From contig DBFJJS010000008.1 of NCBI GenBank assembly GCA_048393055.1, positions 3,433 through 67,432 on the forward strand: 64,000 nucleotides of DNA, in the 5' to 3' direction. This document shows, in pieces, positions 52,425-61,982 of this stretch. The notes under the pieces were generated by a model, which had not been told where the DNA came from, did no database searches, and saw only the letters and a program-made list of their open reading frames with translations. The position numbers and the translations under genes are program-made. This stretch comes from Faeciplasma sp048393055. Its GTDB lineage: Bacteria > Bacillota > Clostridia > Oscillospirales > Ruminococcaceae. The number at the start of each line of letters is the position of its first letter. Positions within the stretch are counted from its first letter, which is position 1.

Positions 52425-54101
52425 TTATTCAACACTTATGATGTAATAGTAAACCGGCTGACCGCCGCTTATCAGGTTTATATCCAGCCTCTGGCCGAAT
52501 TTCTCCTCCACCCTCGCGCGAAGCGACTCCGCGTCCGCGTCACTCACATCGGCGCCGTATATAATGGTAATGAACTCGCTGTCCGAGCTTACGAGCCGCT
52601 TGGTTAGCTTGTAGGCGGCCTTTTCAACATCGCTCTCGACACTCGACAGCCTGCCGTTTTCCAAAGCAAGTATTTCGCCCTCTTTTATCTTTTCTCCGTC
52701 AAACTCGCTGTCGCGCGCCGCAAACGTGACCTGACCAGTCTTTACCCGCTCAAACGCCTTTGTCATGCCGGTGCGGTTCGCATTGAAGTCCGCGGACTCG
52801 TCATACGCCAAAAGCGCGGATATTCCCTGGGGGATAGTCCTTGTCTGAAGGACGCACACCCTCCTGTCGGCAAGCTTTGCGGCCTGCTCCGCAGCCATGA
52901 TAATATTTTTATTGTTTGGCAGCACAAACACCGTCCTCGCGGGGCACGCCTTGATAGCGGCGAGAATATCCTCGGTAGAGGGATTCATCGTCTGCCCGCC
53001 CTGAACTATGCAGTCCGCTCCCGCGTCCTTAAACATCGCCTCTATGCCGTCTCCCACGGCGACCGCCACAAAGCCGAACTCCTTTTCCGGCTCCGCGACT
53101 GCGTATACCTTGTTTGAGCTTGACACGACCGACTTCGACTGCCTGCTCTCCATCTGCTTTGCCTCGTGCTGAAGGCGCATGTTCTCTATCTTAGGCAGGT
53201 TCATCTGACCGAACTCAAGTCCCTTTTCAATTGCAAGACCAGGATTGTTCGTGTGCACATGGACCTTAATTATCTCATCGTCCTCCACCACTACGACGCA
53301 GTCGCCTATTGATTCAAGATATGCCCTGAGCGTTATCGCGTCCGGGCAGCCCGGGTCTTTTTTAACTATATACTCGGTACAGTATGTAAAATGTATTTCC
53401 TCGTCAAATTCACCCACTACCGACGCAAACGTCTCAACGGTAACAGGCTGGGACGGCTTTTTCGCTTCCTCGGACAGATCCTTAACCGCCTGTCCACCGC
53501 TGAACACCTGACCCATGGCTCTCATGATAATGCAAAGGCCTTTTCCTCCAGCATCCACCACTCCGGCTTTTTTAAGAGTGGACAAAAGCTCAGGAGTCGT
53601 CTCAAGGACTGTCTCCGCCTCGCAGCACACCTCATCCCAAAACTCTGGTATATCCTCCGCGGTTTCGCATACAGCCCTGGCTTTTGCCGCGGCAAGCCGC
53701 GCAACCGTCAGTATAGTGCCCTCGGTGGGCTTCATCACCGCCTTATACGCCCGTTCCACACCGATTTCCATAGCGCGCGCGATATCGCAGGCGTTCGCCT
53801 CGGTCTTTCCGGCGAGCGCCTTGTCAAATCCCTTAAACAAAAGCGAGGTGATAACTCCCGAGTTCCCCCTTGCTCCTCTGAGAAGGGCGGAAGCCATTAC
53901 CTTTGAAACCTCCGCGACGGTTGCGCTGTCCTTCATGAGGACAAGCTCCTTTTTCGCGTTTGAAAGGGTCATGGACATATTTGTGCCGGTGTCGCCGTCC
54001 GGCACGGGAAAAACGTTGAGTTCGTCTACTTCTTTTTTATTATTCGATATGCTGTTGGCAGCACTTATAAACGCGTCCCTGAGTATACATCCGGAAATCA
54101 T
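52425..54101 (-). CDS. fakA: DhaL/DegV-linked fatty acid kinase, FakA (YloV) family
   Basis: A 558-residue protein. The N-terminal DAK2 domain (1-200) shows the nucleotide and Mg sites: NVFPVPDGDTGTNM, RGARGNSGV and DAGGKGL; a central and a C-terminal domain (about 215-558) complete the FakA/YloV fold. FakA phosphorylates fatty acids bound by FakB, feeding them to phospholipid synthesis; FakB is not encoded here. I set the start at 54101, where GGAGA and AGGAA precede the ATG, not at 54143 inside the Asp23 gene. It follows the Asp23 gene by 19 bases, the usual yloU-yloV pairing. Confidence 0.92.
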   Translation of the reverse strand: MISGCILRDAFISAANSISNNKKEVDELNVFPVPDGDTGTNMSMTLSNAKKELVLMKDSATVAEVSKVMASALLRGARGNSGVITSLLFKGFDKALAGKTEANACDIARAMEIGVERAYKAVMKPTEGTILTVARLAAAKARAVCETAEDIPEFWDEVCCEAETVLETTPELLSTLKKAGVVDAGGKGLCIIMRAMGQVFSGGQAVKDLSEEAKKPSQPVTVETFASVVGEFDEEIHFTYCTEYIVKKDPGCPDAITLRAYLESIGDCVVVVEDDEIIKVHVHTNNPGLAIEKGLEFGQMNLPKIENMRLQHEAKQMESRQSKSVVSSSNKVYAVAEPEKEFGFVAVAVGDGIEAMFKDAGADCIVQGGQTMNPSTEDILAAIKACPARTVFVLPNNKNIIMAAEQAAKLADRRVCVLQTRTIPQGISALLAYDESADFNANRTGMTKAFERVKTGQVTFAARDSEFDGEKIKEGEILALENGRLSSVESDVEKAAYKLTKRLVSSDSEFITIIYGADVSDADAESLRARVEEKFGQRLDINLISGGQPVYYYIISVE

Positions 54102-54120
54102 TTCCTGTCTTTCTCCTTTA

Positions 54121-54477
54121 TTACGATTCCATACCGTCCACATAGACGTTTAATTTTTTTACATCGACGCCGGTCTCGCTCTCGACGACGTATCTTACCT
54201 TATTTGCGATGCTGTCTACTATAGCGCCGACGTTGACGCCGTACGTCACAAAAATATGCAGGTCTATTATCATATAATTCGCGTTCTTGGGAATATGAAC
54301 TTTTACGCCGTTGTCTATCGAGGTGCTTCCGAGAATATTCGTCTTTACTCCTTGCTTGGCTCCGACAGGGTTCATCCTTACAACGCCGAAGCAGCCCGTA
54401 ACCGCATGGCCTATCAGCGACATGAGGTAGGAATTTGTTATGTTGATTGTGCCAAGGTGATTGTCGATTTTTATCAT
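54121..54477 (-). CDS. Asp23/Gls24 family protein (YloU)
   Basis: A 118-residue protein of the Asp23/Gls24 family: GTINITNSYLMSLIGHAV and the late VDSIANKVRYVVES segment are typical. Family members are membrane-linked alkaline-stress or envelope proteins; here the yloU-fakA order is conserved with many Firmicutes. The ATG at 54477 has GAGAGGAG just before it; a longer frame reaches back into the promoter. Confidence 0.9.
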   Translation of the reverse strand: MIKIDNHLGTINITNSYLMSLIGHAVTGCFGVVRMNPVGAKQGVKTNILGSTSIDNGVKVHIPKNANYMIIDLHIFVTYGVNVGAIVDSIANKVRYVVESETGVDVKKLNVYVDGMES

Positions 54478-54550
54478 AAGCCTTCTCCTCTCCCGCAGGT
54501 CATCCTGCGCCGCCGTCTTATTCTGAGGACAAATTGCGTCTATTTTGTAT

Positions 54551-54579
54551 ATCATAACATACCCCCGCACCGATTTCAA
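54551..54579 (-). promoter_or_regulatory. Promoter of the yloU-fakA-ABC exporter operon
   Basis: Minus-strand TTGAAA, 17-base spacer, TATGAT. Confidence 0.72.
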
Positions 54580-54614
54580 GACTTGCGCCCCGTTTTGCCG
54601 CTTTTAAGCATGCA

Positions 54615-55751
54615 TTATTTCTCTCTTACCGTCAGCGACACGCTTACTCTTACGCTTGACGAGCTTAACAACTCGTTATAACCGCCGAAATATGCTTCAA
54701 GATAGTCCGGACGGTATTTTTTCAGCAGCCTTATTATCTCGAACGCGTCGCACGGATACTCCATTACGGCGCTGTACCCCAGCCCGCAGCGCTCAAATAT
54801 CTCCTTTTTAGCTCCGTCCGCTATAAGAGCTGGGTCGCAGCCGTCCGGATTATCCCTTATTTTTAAAGTCCCGTTTATTTTTACGTCTATCTTGGGGCTG
54901 CCGTCCTCCGATATATCCACGCTCCGCTTAACGCTGTCTATCTTTACCTCTGCAGAAGCGTGCGAAGAACCCGCCATAAGCTCAAGGGCAAGCAGGTCCG
55001 CCCTATCCGTGAGCATGCATATGCCGCTTGCCTCCTCAGGTTCAAGATATCTTACCGGCGTGCCTCCTGAAATCAGGACGCTTTTAAATACTCCTATCGC
55101 CTTATCGTATATTTTAGAGTCCTCCAGTCCCTCTATATCGGCGGCGCCGGACGCACGTGCGCTTATAACCGGCATTATAAATCCCGAGCAGTCGTCCTTA
55201 AGGCGGTTGCTGATGTCTATAAGGCGCGAATGCGCGCTGACGCTGTATTTCGACGCGGCGGAAATCATCTGATTCAAAAGCTCCGCCGCCGCTGTACCGT
55301 GCTCAAGTTCCGCGCTCACTACATCCGACGCCCTCCCGTCGGTAAACACCACGTTTACGCCCATATATATGTCGTAGTTATTCCAAAAGTACGACAGCAC
55401 CCCCGAGATATCCCTGCCAAAGAAGCTGTCCCCCAGAACTATCAGCTCGGTGTCACCGGTAAGGACCTCCTTGCCGGTCTGAAGCTCGAGGTTTTTCTGC
55501 GCTTCATAAATGCTCCTGCCGTACATTACCATTGTAATGACATTCTGGTCGGTAGCGTCAACAGGTCCTCCGCTGCCTGACGGCTGAGCCGCAAACACCT
55601 GATAGCTGACAGTGTATACTCCATCGTCATCAACGTCTATTCCCACCGCATGAACTACAAGCCGCAGGTTTACGTCGGCAAGCTGCGTACAGCCGCTGCA
55701 CATGAGAATGCATACTATTATTGCGATAAGATATCCGCACGCCTTACGCAA
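54615..55751 (-). CDS. Ger(x)C family germinant receptor lipoprotein
   Basis: A 378-residue lipoprotein with lipobox LMCSGC. The GerAC-type domains are recognisable (LADVNLRLVVHAVGIDVDDD near the N-terminus; AGGTPVRYLEPEE-like middle; a C-terminal KYRPDYLEAY region). It is the C subunit of a spore germinant receptor on the inner spore membrane. The start is a TTG with GGAGGG 7 bases upstream. It overlaps the preceding GerAB-type gene by 34 bases. Confidence 0.9.
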   Translation of the reverse strand: MRKACGYLIAIIVCILMCSGCTQLADVNLRLVVHAVGIDVDDDGVYTVSYQVFAAQPSGSGGPVDATDQNVITMVMYGRSIYEAQKNLELQTGKEVLTGDTELIVLGDSFFGRDISGVLSYFWNNYDIYMGVNVVFTDGRASDVVSAELEHGTAAAELLNQMISAASKYSVSAHSRLIDISNRLKDDCSGFIMPVISARASGAADIEGLEDSKIYDKAIGVFKSVLISGGTPVRYLEPEEASGICMLTDRADLLALELMAGSSHASAEVKIDSVKRSVDISEDGSPKIDVKINGTLKIRDNPDGCDPALIADGAKKEIFERCGLGYSAVMEYPCDAFEIIRLLKKYRPDYLEAYFGGYNELLSSSSVRVSVSLTVREK

Positions 55752-56821
55752 GCATCATCCCTCCGTTTCATTACGGCGAACGCCAGCGCCGGAAGTATTA
55801 TTCCAAGAACAATAACACCTGAAAGCTTTACAACGTTGACAGCACCTGCGGCGGCGTCCAGCTTAAACACGTACATTGCCCATGCGCCCGTTGCGGCAGC
55901 CGCACCAGCAAGAAGCTCCCGCCATATGCCTATTTTATTCTGCTTTTTGCTTTTGGACATAGCGATGCTCTCAGACAGCGCTATAAAAATATAGCAGCTT
56001 ATTACTACTATGCAGTTTAAGCTCCAGACAAACATGTTTACAGCATCAAAGTGACGTATAAAGTCAGTTCTGGCATATGCGCCGAGAGCAAGTATTGGGT
56101 ATCCTATAACGCGCACAAAATCACCAAGAACCCCTAAAACCAAGATCAAAAGAACTGCCAAAATCGAAAGCTTCGTGATTAAAAAAGCCGCAACTGTTTT
56201 GCCTGCTCCTCCTCTCGCATACGGCGCGAGCACCGCAAGCATCGGTATCCACCAGCTTGAACATAGGTCCTCGTACACCATTCTCCACATGCTATCCAAA
56301 TCACCGCGGTCCGGCACTGTCAGATTAAGTGCGTCAAACTCGCCCTCACTCACCAACGACATTGACAAAAACAGTATTATAAACGCCGCAAAAACGACGG
56401 TGCCGGCTCTTGCCAGCGCCTCTATCCCGAGTCTGGAGCAGTACGCGGCTGCAAAGGCTATGACAAACGTCACGACAATCGGCGACGCCACACGGGGAAA
56501 CTCCGAATCCATAAAAGCAGCGAACCGAGATATGGAGCCGCAAGCGATAAACAGAAAGAAAAGCACATACCCCGCCCTTATCAGTCTCGCCGCCCACGCG
56601 CGCCTGCCAAGCACATCTATTACGCTTTTGCCGCTCTTCATAAGAAAAATCAGGGGCAGCGCGGCTGCCAGCTCTATGATAAACGAAATAATCTGTGCTG
56701 GGAGCATCCACAGACCTACACCTAAATCGCCGTGAAAATATATCATCGTATGAAGAATCCTTGCTAAAATAAGAAGTATATACATCTGCCATGGACTTAT
56801 TTTTGGATATTTAAACGGCAT
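55718..56821 (-). CDS. GerAB-type germinant receptor permease subunit
   Basis: A 367-residue protein with ten hydrophobic segments of the amino-acid/polyamine/cation (GerAB/ArcD/ProY) superfamily. It likely binds the small-molecule germinant. The ATG at 56821 is preceded by GGGAGG and lies inside the end of the GerAA-type gene (11-base overlap). Confidence 0.92.
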   Translation of the reverse strand: MPFKYPKISPWQMYILLILARILHTMIYFHGDLGVGLWMLPAQIISFIIELAAALPLIFLMKSGKSVIDVLGRRAWAARLIRAGYVLFFLFIACGSISRFAAFMDSEFPRVASPIVVTFVIAFAAAYCSRLGIEALARAGTVVFAAFIILFLSMSLVSEGEFDALNLTVPDRGDLDSMWRMVYEDLCSSWWIPMLAVLAPYARGGAGKTVAAFLITKLSILAVLLILVLGVLGDFVRVIGYPILALGAYARTDFIRHFDAVNMFVWSLNCIVVISCYIFIALSESIAMSKSKKQNKIGIWRELLAGAAAATGAWAMYVFKLDAAAGAVNVVKLSGVIVLGIILPALAFAVMKRRDDACVRRADILSQ

Positions 56822-58298
56822 TTTTTCCTCCCGAGCCGTTAAGCTCCTCAAGATTTGCGGTCCGCTTCTGCATCCTCTTAAATCCTACGCGGGTTATAAC
56901 GTCTCTCATTGCGGAGGGAGTAAACGGGGTTATCGGAGCGGTATACGGAACCCCGTAAGAACCGCACGCGCCCGCGTTTACAAGCGTAAGCGCAATCAGC
57001 ACTGCCATCCCGAAAAATCCCGCCAGTCCTCCCGCTGCGACTCCGGCAAGCCTTAAAATTGTTGTTTGCGGATTAAGGCTCGGGACTACAAACGAGCTGG
57101 TGGCTGTTATCCCTATTATAATCAAAAGAGGCGCGGAAATAAGACCGCTAGTCACAGCAGCTTCGCCTATAACAAGCCCTCCGACTATCGACACTGCCCC
57201 GCCTATAGCTTTGGGCAAACGAAGTCCAGCCTCTCTGAGTATCTCAAACATTATTATCACCATAAGCATCTCTGAAACAAGCGGCAATGGCGTGCTTTCC
57301 TCCGAGGCAATGAGACTTAAAAGAAGCGGTCTTGACAGTACCTCTGAATGAAATATTGCCGCCGCAACATATATTCCCGGCAAAAAAGCCGCAATAAAAA
57401 ATGCGATATACCGTATCCACCTTTGGCACATGGCAAAGTACGGCTTCTCCTCGTAGTCGTCAACCGTCTGAAAGTTCTCAATAAACAGCGCAGGCACGAT
57501 TACCGCATACGGAACACCATCTATCAGTACTCCCAGCCTTCCCTCGTTGACCTTTGCAGCGAGCACATCCGGTCGCTCTGTGGTGGACGCCTCCGAGAAA
57601 AACGCACCTTTGCTCTTAGCTATAAACGGTATTACGCTTCCGCTGGTCAAAATAAGGTCGAGCTTTATTTTTTTTAGCTTTTCTTTTACCTGCGAGCGCA
57701 TTTTCTCCGGCGTCTTACCTTCTATATACACAAGGCACAGCTCTATGTCTCCCAAGCGTCCCGCCCTTAAAAACTCAAAGCGCAGAAGAGGACTTTTTAC
57801 CCTCCGCCTAATAAGCGACATGCTCGTCCTTATATTGTCGCTGAACGCCTCGTGCGCGCCCTTTATATTTGATTCGCTTTCAGGCTCCGACACCGCTCTG
57901 GTTTGAAATCCCTGAGCGCTGATGGCCACAGCCCTGCCGACTCCGTCCACCAAAATAACGGCAAAGCCCGAGCACAGCCGCTGAGCTATTTCTCCAAAAC
58001 TGAGCAGCTCCTTTTTTTCAGTGGAGAAAAGCCCCTTTTGCGATATGAAGTCGTATATCTCCCGGCTGCCTGCGCGCTTTTTAAGGCGAAGCAAATCCGG
58101 CTCGACACGCATAAGGGGGTCAAAAAGCATTTCTGAAAGCTTATCGTTCGACACCATTCCCTCCAGCGTCGCGACCGCGCACTCTGTGTTAAAGATCCTC
58201 GTTTTTACTATATTCAAATCACTCGACCCGCCGAAAATACTTTTTATCTCGGCAAGACTCCGCTCAAGCCTAGGATAGATACTTTGCTGATTGTTCAT
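56811..58298 (-). CDS. GerAA-type germinant receptor subunit
   Basis: A 495-residue protein: a soluble N-terminal part of two subdomains (about 1-290), then five or so membrane helices, with the well-conserved IPFIAKSKGAFFSEASTTERPDV-type segment (positions about 222-245) and the AKVNEGRLGVLIDGVPYAV loop. It is the A subunit of the germinant receptor. Order A-B-C is canonical. It is divergent from the DUF421 gene with 147 bases between; a sporulation-stage promoter is expected there but no clear forespore consensus was found. Confidence 0.93.
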   Translation of the reverse strand: MNNQQSIYPRLERSLAEIKSIFGGSSDLNIVKTRIFNTECAVATLEGMVSNDKLSEMLFDPLMRVEPDLLRLKKRAGSREIYDFISQKGLFSTEKKELLSFGEIAQRLCSGFAVILVDGVGRAVAISAQGFQTRAVSEPESESNIKGAHEAFSDNIRTSMSLIRRRVKSPLLRFEFLRAGRLGDIELCLVYIEGKTPEKMRSQVKEKLKKIKLDLILTSGSVIPFIAKSKGAFFSEASTTERPDVLAAKVNEGRLGVLIDGVPYAVIVPALFIENFQTVDDYEEKPYFAMCQRWIRYIAFFIAAFLPGIYVAAAIFHSEVLSRPLLLSLIASEESTPLPLVSEMLMVIIMFEILREAGLRLPKAIGGAVSIVGGLVIGEAAVTSGLISAPLLIIIGITATSSFVVPSLNPQTTILRLAGVAAGGLAGFFGMAVLIALTLVNAGACGSYGVPYTAPITPFTPSAMRDVITRVGFKRMQKRTANLEELNGSGGKNAV

Positions 58299-58445
58299 GG
58301 GTATATTCTTCCTCTGAAGTTTTTTATTATTTTTCTCCGCATGAGCCGCGATTATACTTTATGGACTTATTTTAATGCGCAGGGTAATAATTAGCTTAAA
58401 AGAACGCAAAATAACATTATCTATCCAATCGGAGGACGCAAATTC

Positions 58446-59144
58446 ATGCTCATTGTTTTTATTCGCGGGCTTATTGTATATGCGCTTGTAATCTTTGCCA
58501 CGAGGGCGATGGGAAAGCGACAGCTCGGCGAGCTGTCGCCGTCCGAGCTGGTTATAACCATTTTAATATCCAATATAGCCACTTTATCAATGGAAAACCC
58601 CTCGCTTCCAATACTCACCGGCATAGTCCCGATACTTACCCTTGTGTGTCTGGATATTCTCGCATCGTATGCGGCGCTCAAATCGAGAAAAATACGGCAT
58701 ATACTGACCGGCAGACCAAAAATCATAATTTCCGAGGGCAAAATAGATCAGAAAATGCTCTCTGAGCTCAGGCTATCCATAGACGATGTGTGCGCGGCTA
58801 TGAGGAACAGCGGCATATTCGACATAACTCAGGTTGAATATGCAGTGGTTGAAACCACAGGGCAGATAAGCGTGCTTGAGAAGAAGGAGTATAGACCTCT
58901 GAGCCTGTCGGACGTAGGACAAGCCATAGGGGACAAGAATGTCGGGGAATCACACGAAGATAAAAACGGCTTTGACGTACCGCAGCTCGCAATATCGGAC
59001 GGAATTATAGTTGCGGAAAAATATGTGTCCCGAGAACAGCTGCTGTCCGAGCTTAAAAAGAAAAAGTTAAGCCCAAAGGACGTGCTTTTATGCCTGGCAT
59101 ACCCTGACAAGACATTAAAAATAATTAAAAAGGAGTATAAATAA
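58446..59144 (+). CDS. DUF421 (YetF-type) membrane protein
   Basis: A 232-residue protein. Two to three N-terminal helices (about 1-75) carry the family signature RAMGKRQLGELSPSELV; the C-terminal cytoplasmic part has the paired domain seen in YetF-family proteins (GRPKIIISEGKI, LRLSIDDVCAAMRNSGI). Function is not established; in Bacillus the family is linked to spore or general envelope biology. GGAGG precedes the ATG. It is followed by DUF4363 with an ATGA-like TAATG overlap. Confidence 0.88.
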   Translation: MLIVFIRGLIVYALVIFATRAMGKRQLGELSPSELVITILISNIATLSMENPSLPILTGIVPILTLVCLDILASYAALKSRKIRHILTGRPKIIISEGKIDQKMLSELRLSIDDVCAAMRNSGIFDITQVEYAVVETTGQISVLEKKEYRPLSLSDVGQAIGDKNVGESHEDKNGFDVPQLAISDGIIVAEKYVSREQLLSELKKKKLSPKDVLLCLAYPDKTLKIIKKEYK

Positions 59145-59518
59145 TGAAGCGGATAATAATAAGCATCTGCATAATTGCTGCAATAATAGCGATAGGCGTA
59201 TCGGCAATATCCTATATTGACGCGCAGAACACAAAGCTTTACGGAAAAATCGAAATGGTTATAAACTCCTACCGTTCTGCATCTGAGGATACCCCCGGAA
59301 AAATATCTGAGCTTGAGGACTGCTTTTCGAAGTACGCCAAAACCCTCAGCTGTTTTGTCGGCGAGGACATGCTAAACAGCATGGCGGTAAGCGTGTCTAG
59401 GCTTATGCCAATGTATGAATCGGGGTCTGACGAGCTGTACGCCGAATGCGAGACAATTAAAGAGTACGCCTCGGCAATATACCGCAACGAGCTGCCCGTG
59501 TGGTATAGAATTCTTTGA
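59144..59518 (+). CDS. DUF4363 small membrane-anchored protein
   Basis: A 124-residue protein with one N-terminal membrane helix (about 3-22) and a helical extracytoplasmic domain rich in Glu and Ser, of the DUF4363 type. Function unknown. Its start codon overlaps the DUF421 stop by one base, so it probably acts with that protein. Confidence 0.82.
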   Translation: MKRIIISICIIAAIIAIGVSAISYIDAQNTKLYGKIEMVINSYRSASEDTPGKISELEDCFSKYAKTLSCFVGEDMLNSMAVSVSRLMPMYESGSDELYAECETIKEYASAIYRNELPVWYRIL

Positions 59519-59536
59519 TTTTTAGCGGTTTAAATC

Positions 59537-59565
59537 TTGCAAATAAAAAAATATTATGATATAAT
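59537..59565 (+). promoter_or_regulatory. Promoter of nrdR
   Basis: TTGCAA, 17-base spacer, TATAAT. Confidence 0.82.
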
Positions 59566-59631
59566 TTTATATATTTAAAGTATACGTATTTGTGTTTTGA
59601 CGTTTATAGCTTTAATTTGAGGTGACAGTAT

Positions 59632-60075
59632 ATGAGATGTCCGTTTTGCGGTTATGAGGACACAAAGGTAATAGACTCAAGACCGAGCGAGGGCAAAAAG
59701 CGCCGCAGGCGTGAATGCAGCCAATGCGGAAAGAGATTTACTACCTATGAAATCGTGGAAAAGCCCGTTCTGATGGTTCTAAAAAAGGACGGAAGCTTCG
59801 AGCCGTTTGACCGTGAAAAGCTCATCCTGGGCATATCGACGGCCACTAAAAAGCGTGCGGTAAGCCTTGAAACGATAGAAAAGATAGTAGATGATATCGA
59901 AAACAAGACCGCTAACGAAATGCGTACGGAAATATCCACCTCCGAAATAGGGGACGATGTTTTGAGCGCGCTGAAGGAAATAGATTTGGTGGCATACGTG
60001 CGGTTTGCGTCGGTTTATAAGGATTTTAACGACCTTGAGAGCTTTATAAATATCATAACCGAACTTAATAAATAG
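59632..60075 (+). CDS. nrdR: NrdR transcriptional repressor of ribonucleotide reductase genes
   Basis: A 147-residue protein with the zinc ribbon CPFCGYEDTKVIDSRPSE ... CSQCGKRF (about 3-35) and an ATP-cone domain (about 49-139; VLKKDGSFEPFDREK). Binding of dATP or ATP sets its affinity for NrdR boxes upstream of nrd operons. Length is standard. GAGGTGACAGTAT lies before the ATG. It is not next to nrd genes here and shows no obvious NrdR box upstream. Confidence 0.95.
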   Translation: MRCPFCGYEDTKVIDSRPSEGKKRRRRECSQCGKRFTTYEIVEKPVLMVLKKDGSFEPFDREKLILGISTATKKRAVSLETIEKIVDDIENKTANEMRTEISTSEIGDDVLSALKEIDLVAYVRFASVYKDFNDLESFINIITELNK

Positions 60076-60127
60076 GTTTTCCCCTGGAGCAGGCTTTTGC
60101 GTTTTCATGCTCATGGGAACGCAATAA

Positions 60128-60170
60128 AGCAATATCCCCGTCCACATTCAGGACGGGGATATTGCTTTTT
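60128..60170. terminator. Bidirectional terminator between nrdR and the TIM-barrel gene
   Basis: Perfect 16 bp stem (60128-60143 with 60151-60166), 7-base loop, T-run on the plus strand and a weaker one on the minus strand. Confidence 0.9.
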
Positions 60171-60180
60171 AAATAGCTCG

Positions 60181-60975
60181 TCATTTCTCCAATTTGCTTA
60201 TTACATTTTGTATATAATTTACCGATTTTATCAGGTCGTCATAATCTTTAAATCCGCTGCGGTAAAGCTCCAGCATTATAGAGCCCTCGAACCCGACGCT
60301 TATAAGACTTCTTATAAACCTTTCAGTGTCTATTTCACCCTCTCCGGGAATAAGACAGTCTCCCTTTTTGCCGTGATCTGAAAAGTGGACGTGCTTAATA
60401 TTTTCTCCCAGAGCGGCAACGAAGTCGTAAGGGTCGTAGCCCTTTCTCACCGCCTGCTTAGTGTCAAGAACAAATCCGGCGTCTGCGCCCAAAGCTTTTT
60501 TCATACTCAAAAGCTGGCTGAGATCACCTGTAGTGCACCTGCACACATTTTCCTGAAGCAGCTTTACTCCAAAGCTTTTTGCAACCTCGTCGAGCCTTGC
60601 GTAGCCCTCTATGACCACGCTGTCGGCGCATGGGGTCTTGTTGCCGTGAAAAACAAGATACTTCGCGCCGAGTATGTTCATCGCCTCAAAATACCGCTTG
60701 TGATACTCAAGGTAGTCCCTTATTCTGCGTTCGTAGCCGGTGTAGAGCATGTATGTGTCTATCCCGCAGGTGAACGGGTGCATCGACACGCAGCGCGAGC
60801 CGTTCGCCCTCAGTATGTCCGCAAGCCCTTTTATGTACTCCGGCTCAAGCTCGGAATGAGTGTTTACAAATATTTCAAGATTTTTTACTCCTCTTTCGCA
60901 GAGCGCCTTAAGCGTTATCTCGGGAAGCTCCGGATAGCAGCATGAGGTTGAAACGCCGGCTGTTATACTGCCCAT
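60181..60975 (-). CDS. Xylose-isomerase-like TIM-barrel protein
   Basis: A 264-residue protein of the sugar phosphate isomerase/epimerase (AP endonuclease 2) superfamily. Metal-site residues are visible in the usual places: VSMHPF, VFHGNK, LLQENVCRC, FVLDTKQA, KHVHFSDH and MLELYRSG. Substrate unknown; members isomerise or epimerise sugars or act on related carbohydrates. Same strand and 60 bases from secF, so it may be cotranscribed with secDF. Confidence 0.85.
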   Translation of the reverse strand: MGSITAGVSTSCCYPELPEITLKALCERGVKNLEIFVNTHSELEPEYIKGLADILRANGSRCVSMHPFTCGIDTYMLYTGYERRIRDYLEYHKRYFEAMNILGAKYLVFHGNKTPCADSVVIEGYARLDEVAKSFGVKLLQENVCRCTTGDLSQLLSMKKALGADAGFVLDTKQAVRKGYDPYDFVAALGENIKHVHFSDHGKKGDCLIPGEGEIDTERFIRSLISVGFEGSIMLELYRSGFKDYDDLIKSVNYIQNVISKLEK

Positions 60976-61034
60976 ACTTTACCTCCGTTCAATAAAAAAC
61001 GGCACAGATATTCTCCGCGCCGCTTTAAAGCTGC

Positions 61035-61982
61035 TTATTTCTTTGAATGAACAGCAGCCTTTTTCCTGTCTATCGCGCCCTGCCACATTGTCCAGAGGGT
61101 AGGGGCTATGCAGTTTGAGGAATAAGTTCCTGCCACAAGTCCTATAACCAGCGGGAACGCGAAGCTCAAAATAGAGTCTACGCCCGCGACAAGCGCGACT
61201 ACGCACACTGAAGCCATCGCAATAACGGTTGTAGCCGTAGTGTGAATGGTTCTTCCCAAAGACTGTGTGACGCTCATATTTACATATTCGTCAAGCGTCT
61301 TTTCGTCGCCGTACATGCGCCTGTTTTCACGTATCCTGTCGTAAATGATGATGGTAGCGTTTATGGAGTAGCCGAGAATAGTCAGAAGCACCGCCATAAA
61401 GTTGGAGTCAATATCGAACCTGCATATTACAAAGCATGCGTACACAAAGCACATGTCGTGTATAAGCGCGACAACTGAGCAAAGGCCCGCTACCCATCCG
61501 CCTATCTTTCTGAAGCGCCAGCCAATGTAGAGTATCATTACAACAAGCGAGAAAACAACCGCCACAATGCACTTGCCCATGAAGCCCGCGCCGGTAGTGG
61601 CGTTGACGTCCTGCGAGTTGTAAAGGGTTATTTCATTTTCTGAAAACTGCCCTGCGAGCACGTCGGTAAGCTCGGCCTGCCTTTCGGCGGAAAATCCCGT
61701 GGACGACGGGAAGGAAAGCGAAACGGTATTCGCACCGTCCGCAATGCTTTCTCCGAATGTGACGTTGCAGCTCTCGCCGGAAAATTCCTCAGCGGCGGCT
61801 GTGATTTCCGATTCGTCAATAGTGCCGGTGTAGGAATAGGTGATGATTGTTCCGCCTCTGAACTCGATCGCCACGTTCATCCCGAGGACAAAGCTCAAAA
61901 CTACCGCTATAATTATTACTGCTAACGAGAAAATGTAAAAATACTTTCTCTTTCCTACTACATCAAAGGTCTTATTCCTCAT
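61035..61982 (-). CDS. secF: Protein translocase subunit SecF
   Basis: A 315-residue protein: N-terminal helix, a periplasmic-type P4 domain (about 35-130), then five helices with the conserved motifs VEFRGGT, ATTGAGFM, GYSINATIIIYDRIREN and RTIHTTATT. Together with SecD it uses the proton or sodium motive force to aid Sec export. The ATG at 61982 is preceded by GGAGGTG; it lies 11 bases inside the end of secD. Confidence 0.95.
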   Translation of the reverse strand: MRNKTFDVVGKRKYFYIFSLAVIIIAVVLSFVLGMNVAIEFRGGTIITYSYTGTIDESEITAAAEEFSGESCNVTFGESIADGANTVSLSFPSSTGFSAERQAELTDVLAGQFSENEITLYNSQDVNATTGAGFMGKCIVAVVFSLVVMILYIGWRFRKIGGWVAGLCSVVALIHDMCFVYACFVICRFDIDSNFMAVLLTILGYSINATIIIYDRIRENRRMYGDEKTLDEYVNMSVTQSLGRTIHTTATTVIAMASVCVVALVAGVDSILSFAFPLVIGLVAGTYSSNCIAPTLWTMWQGAIDRKKAAVHSKK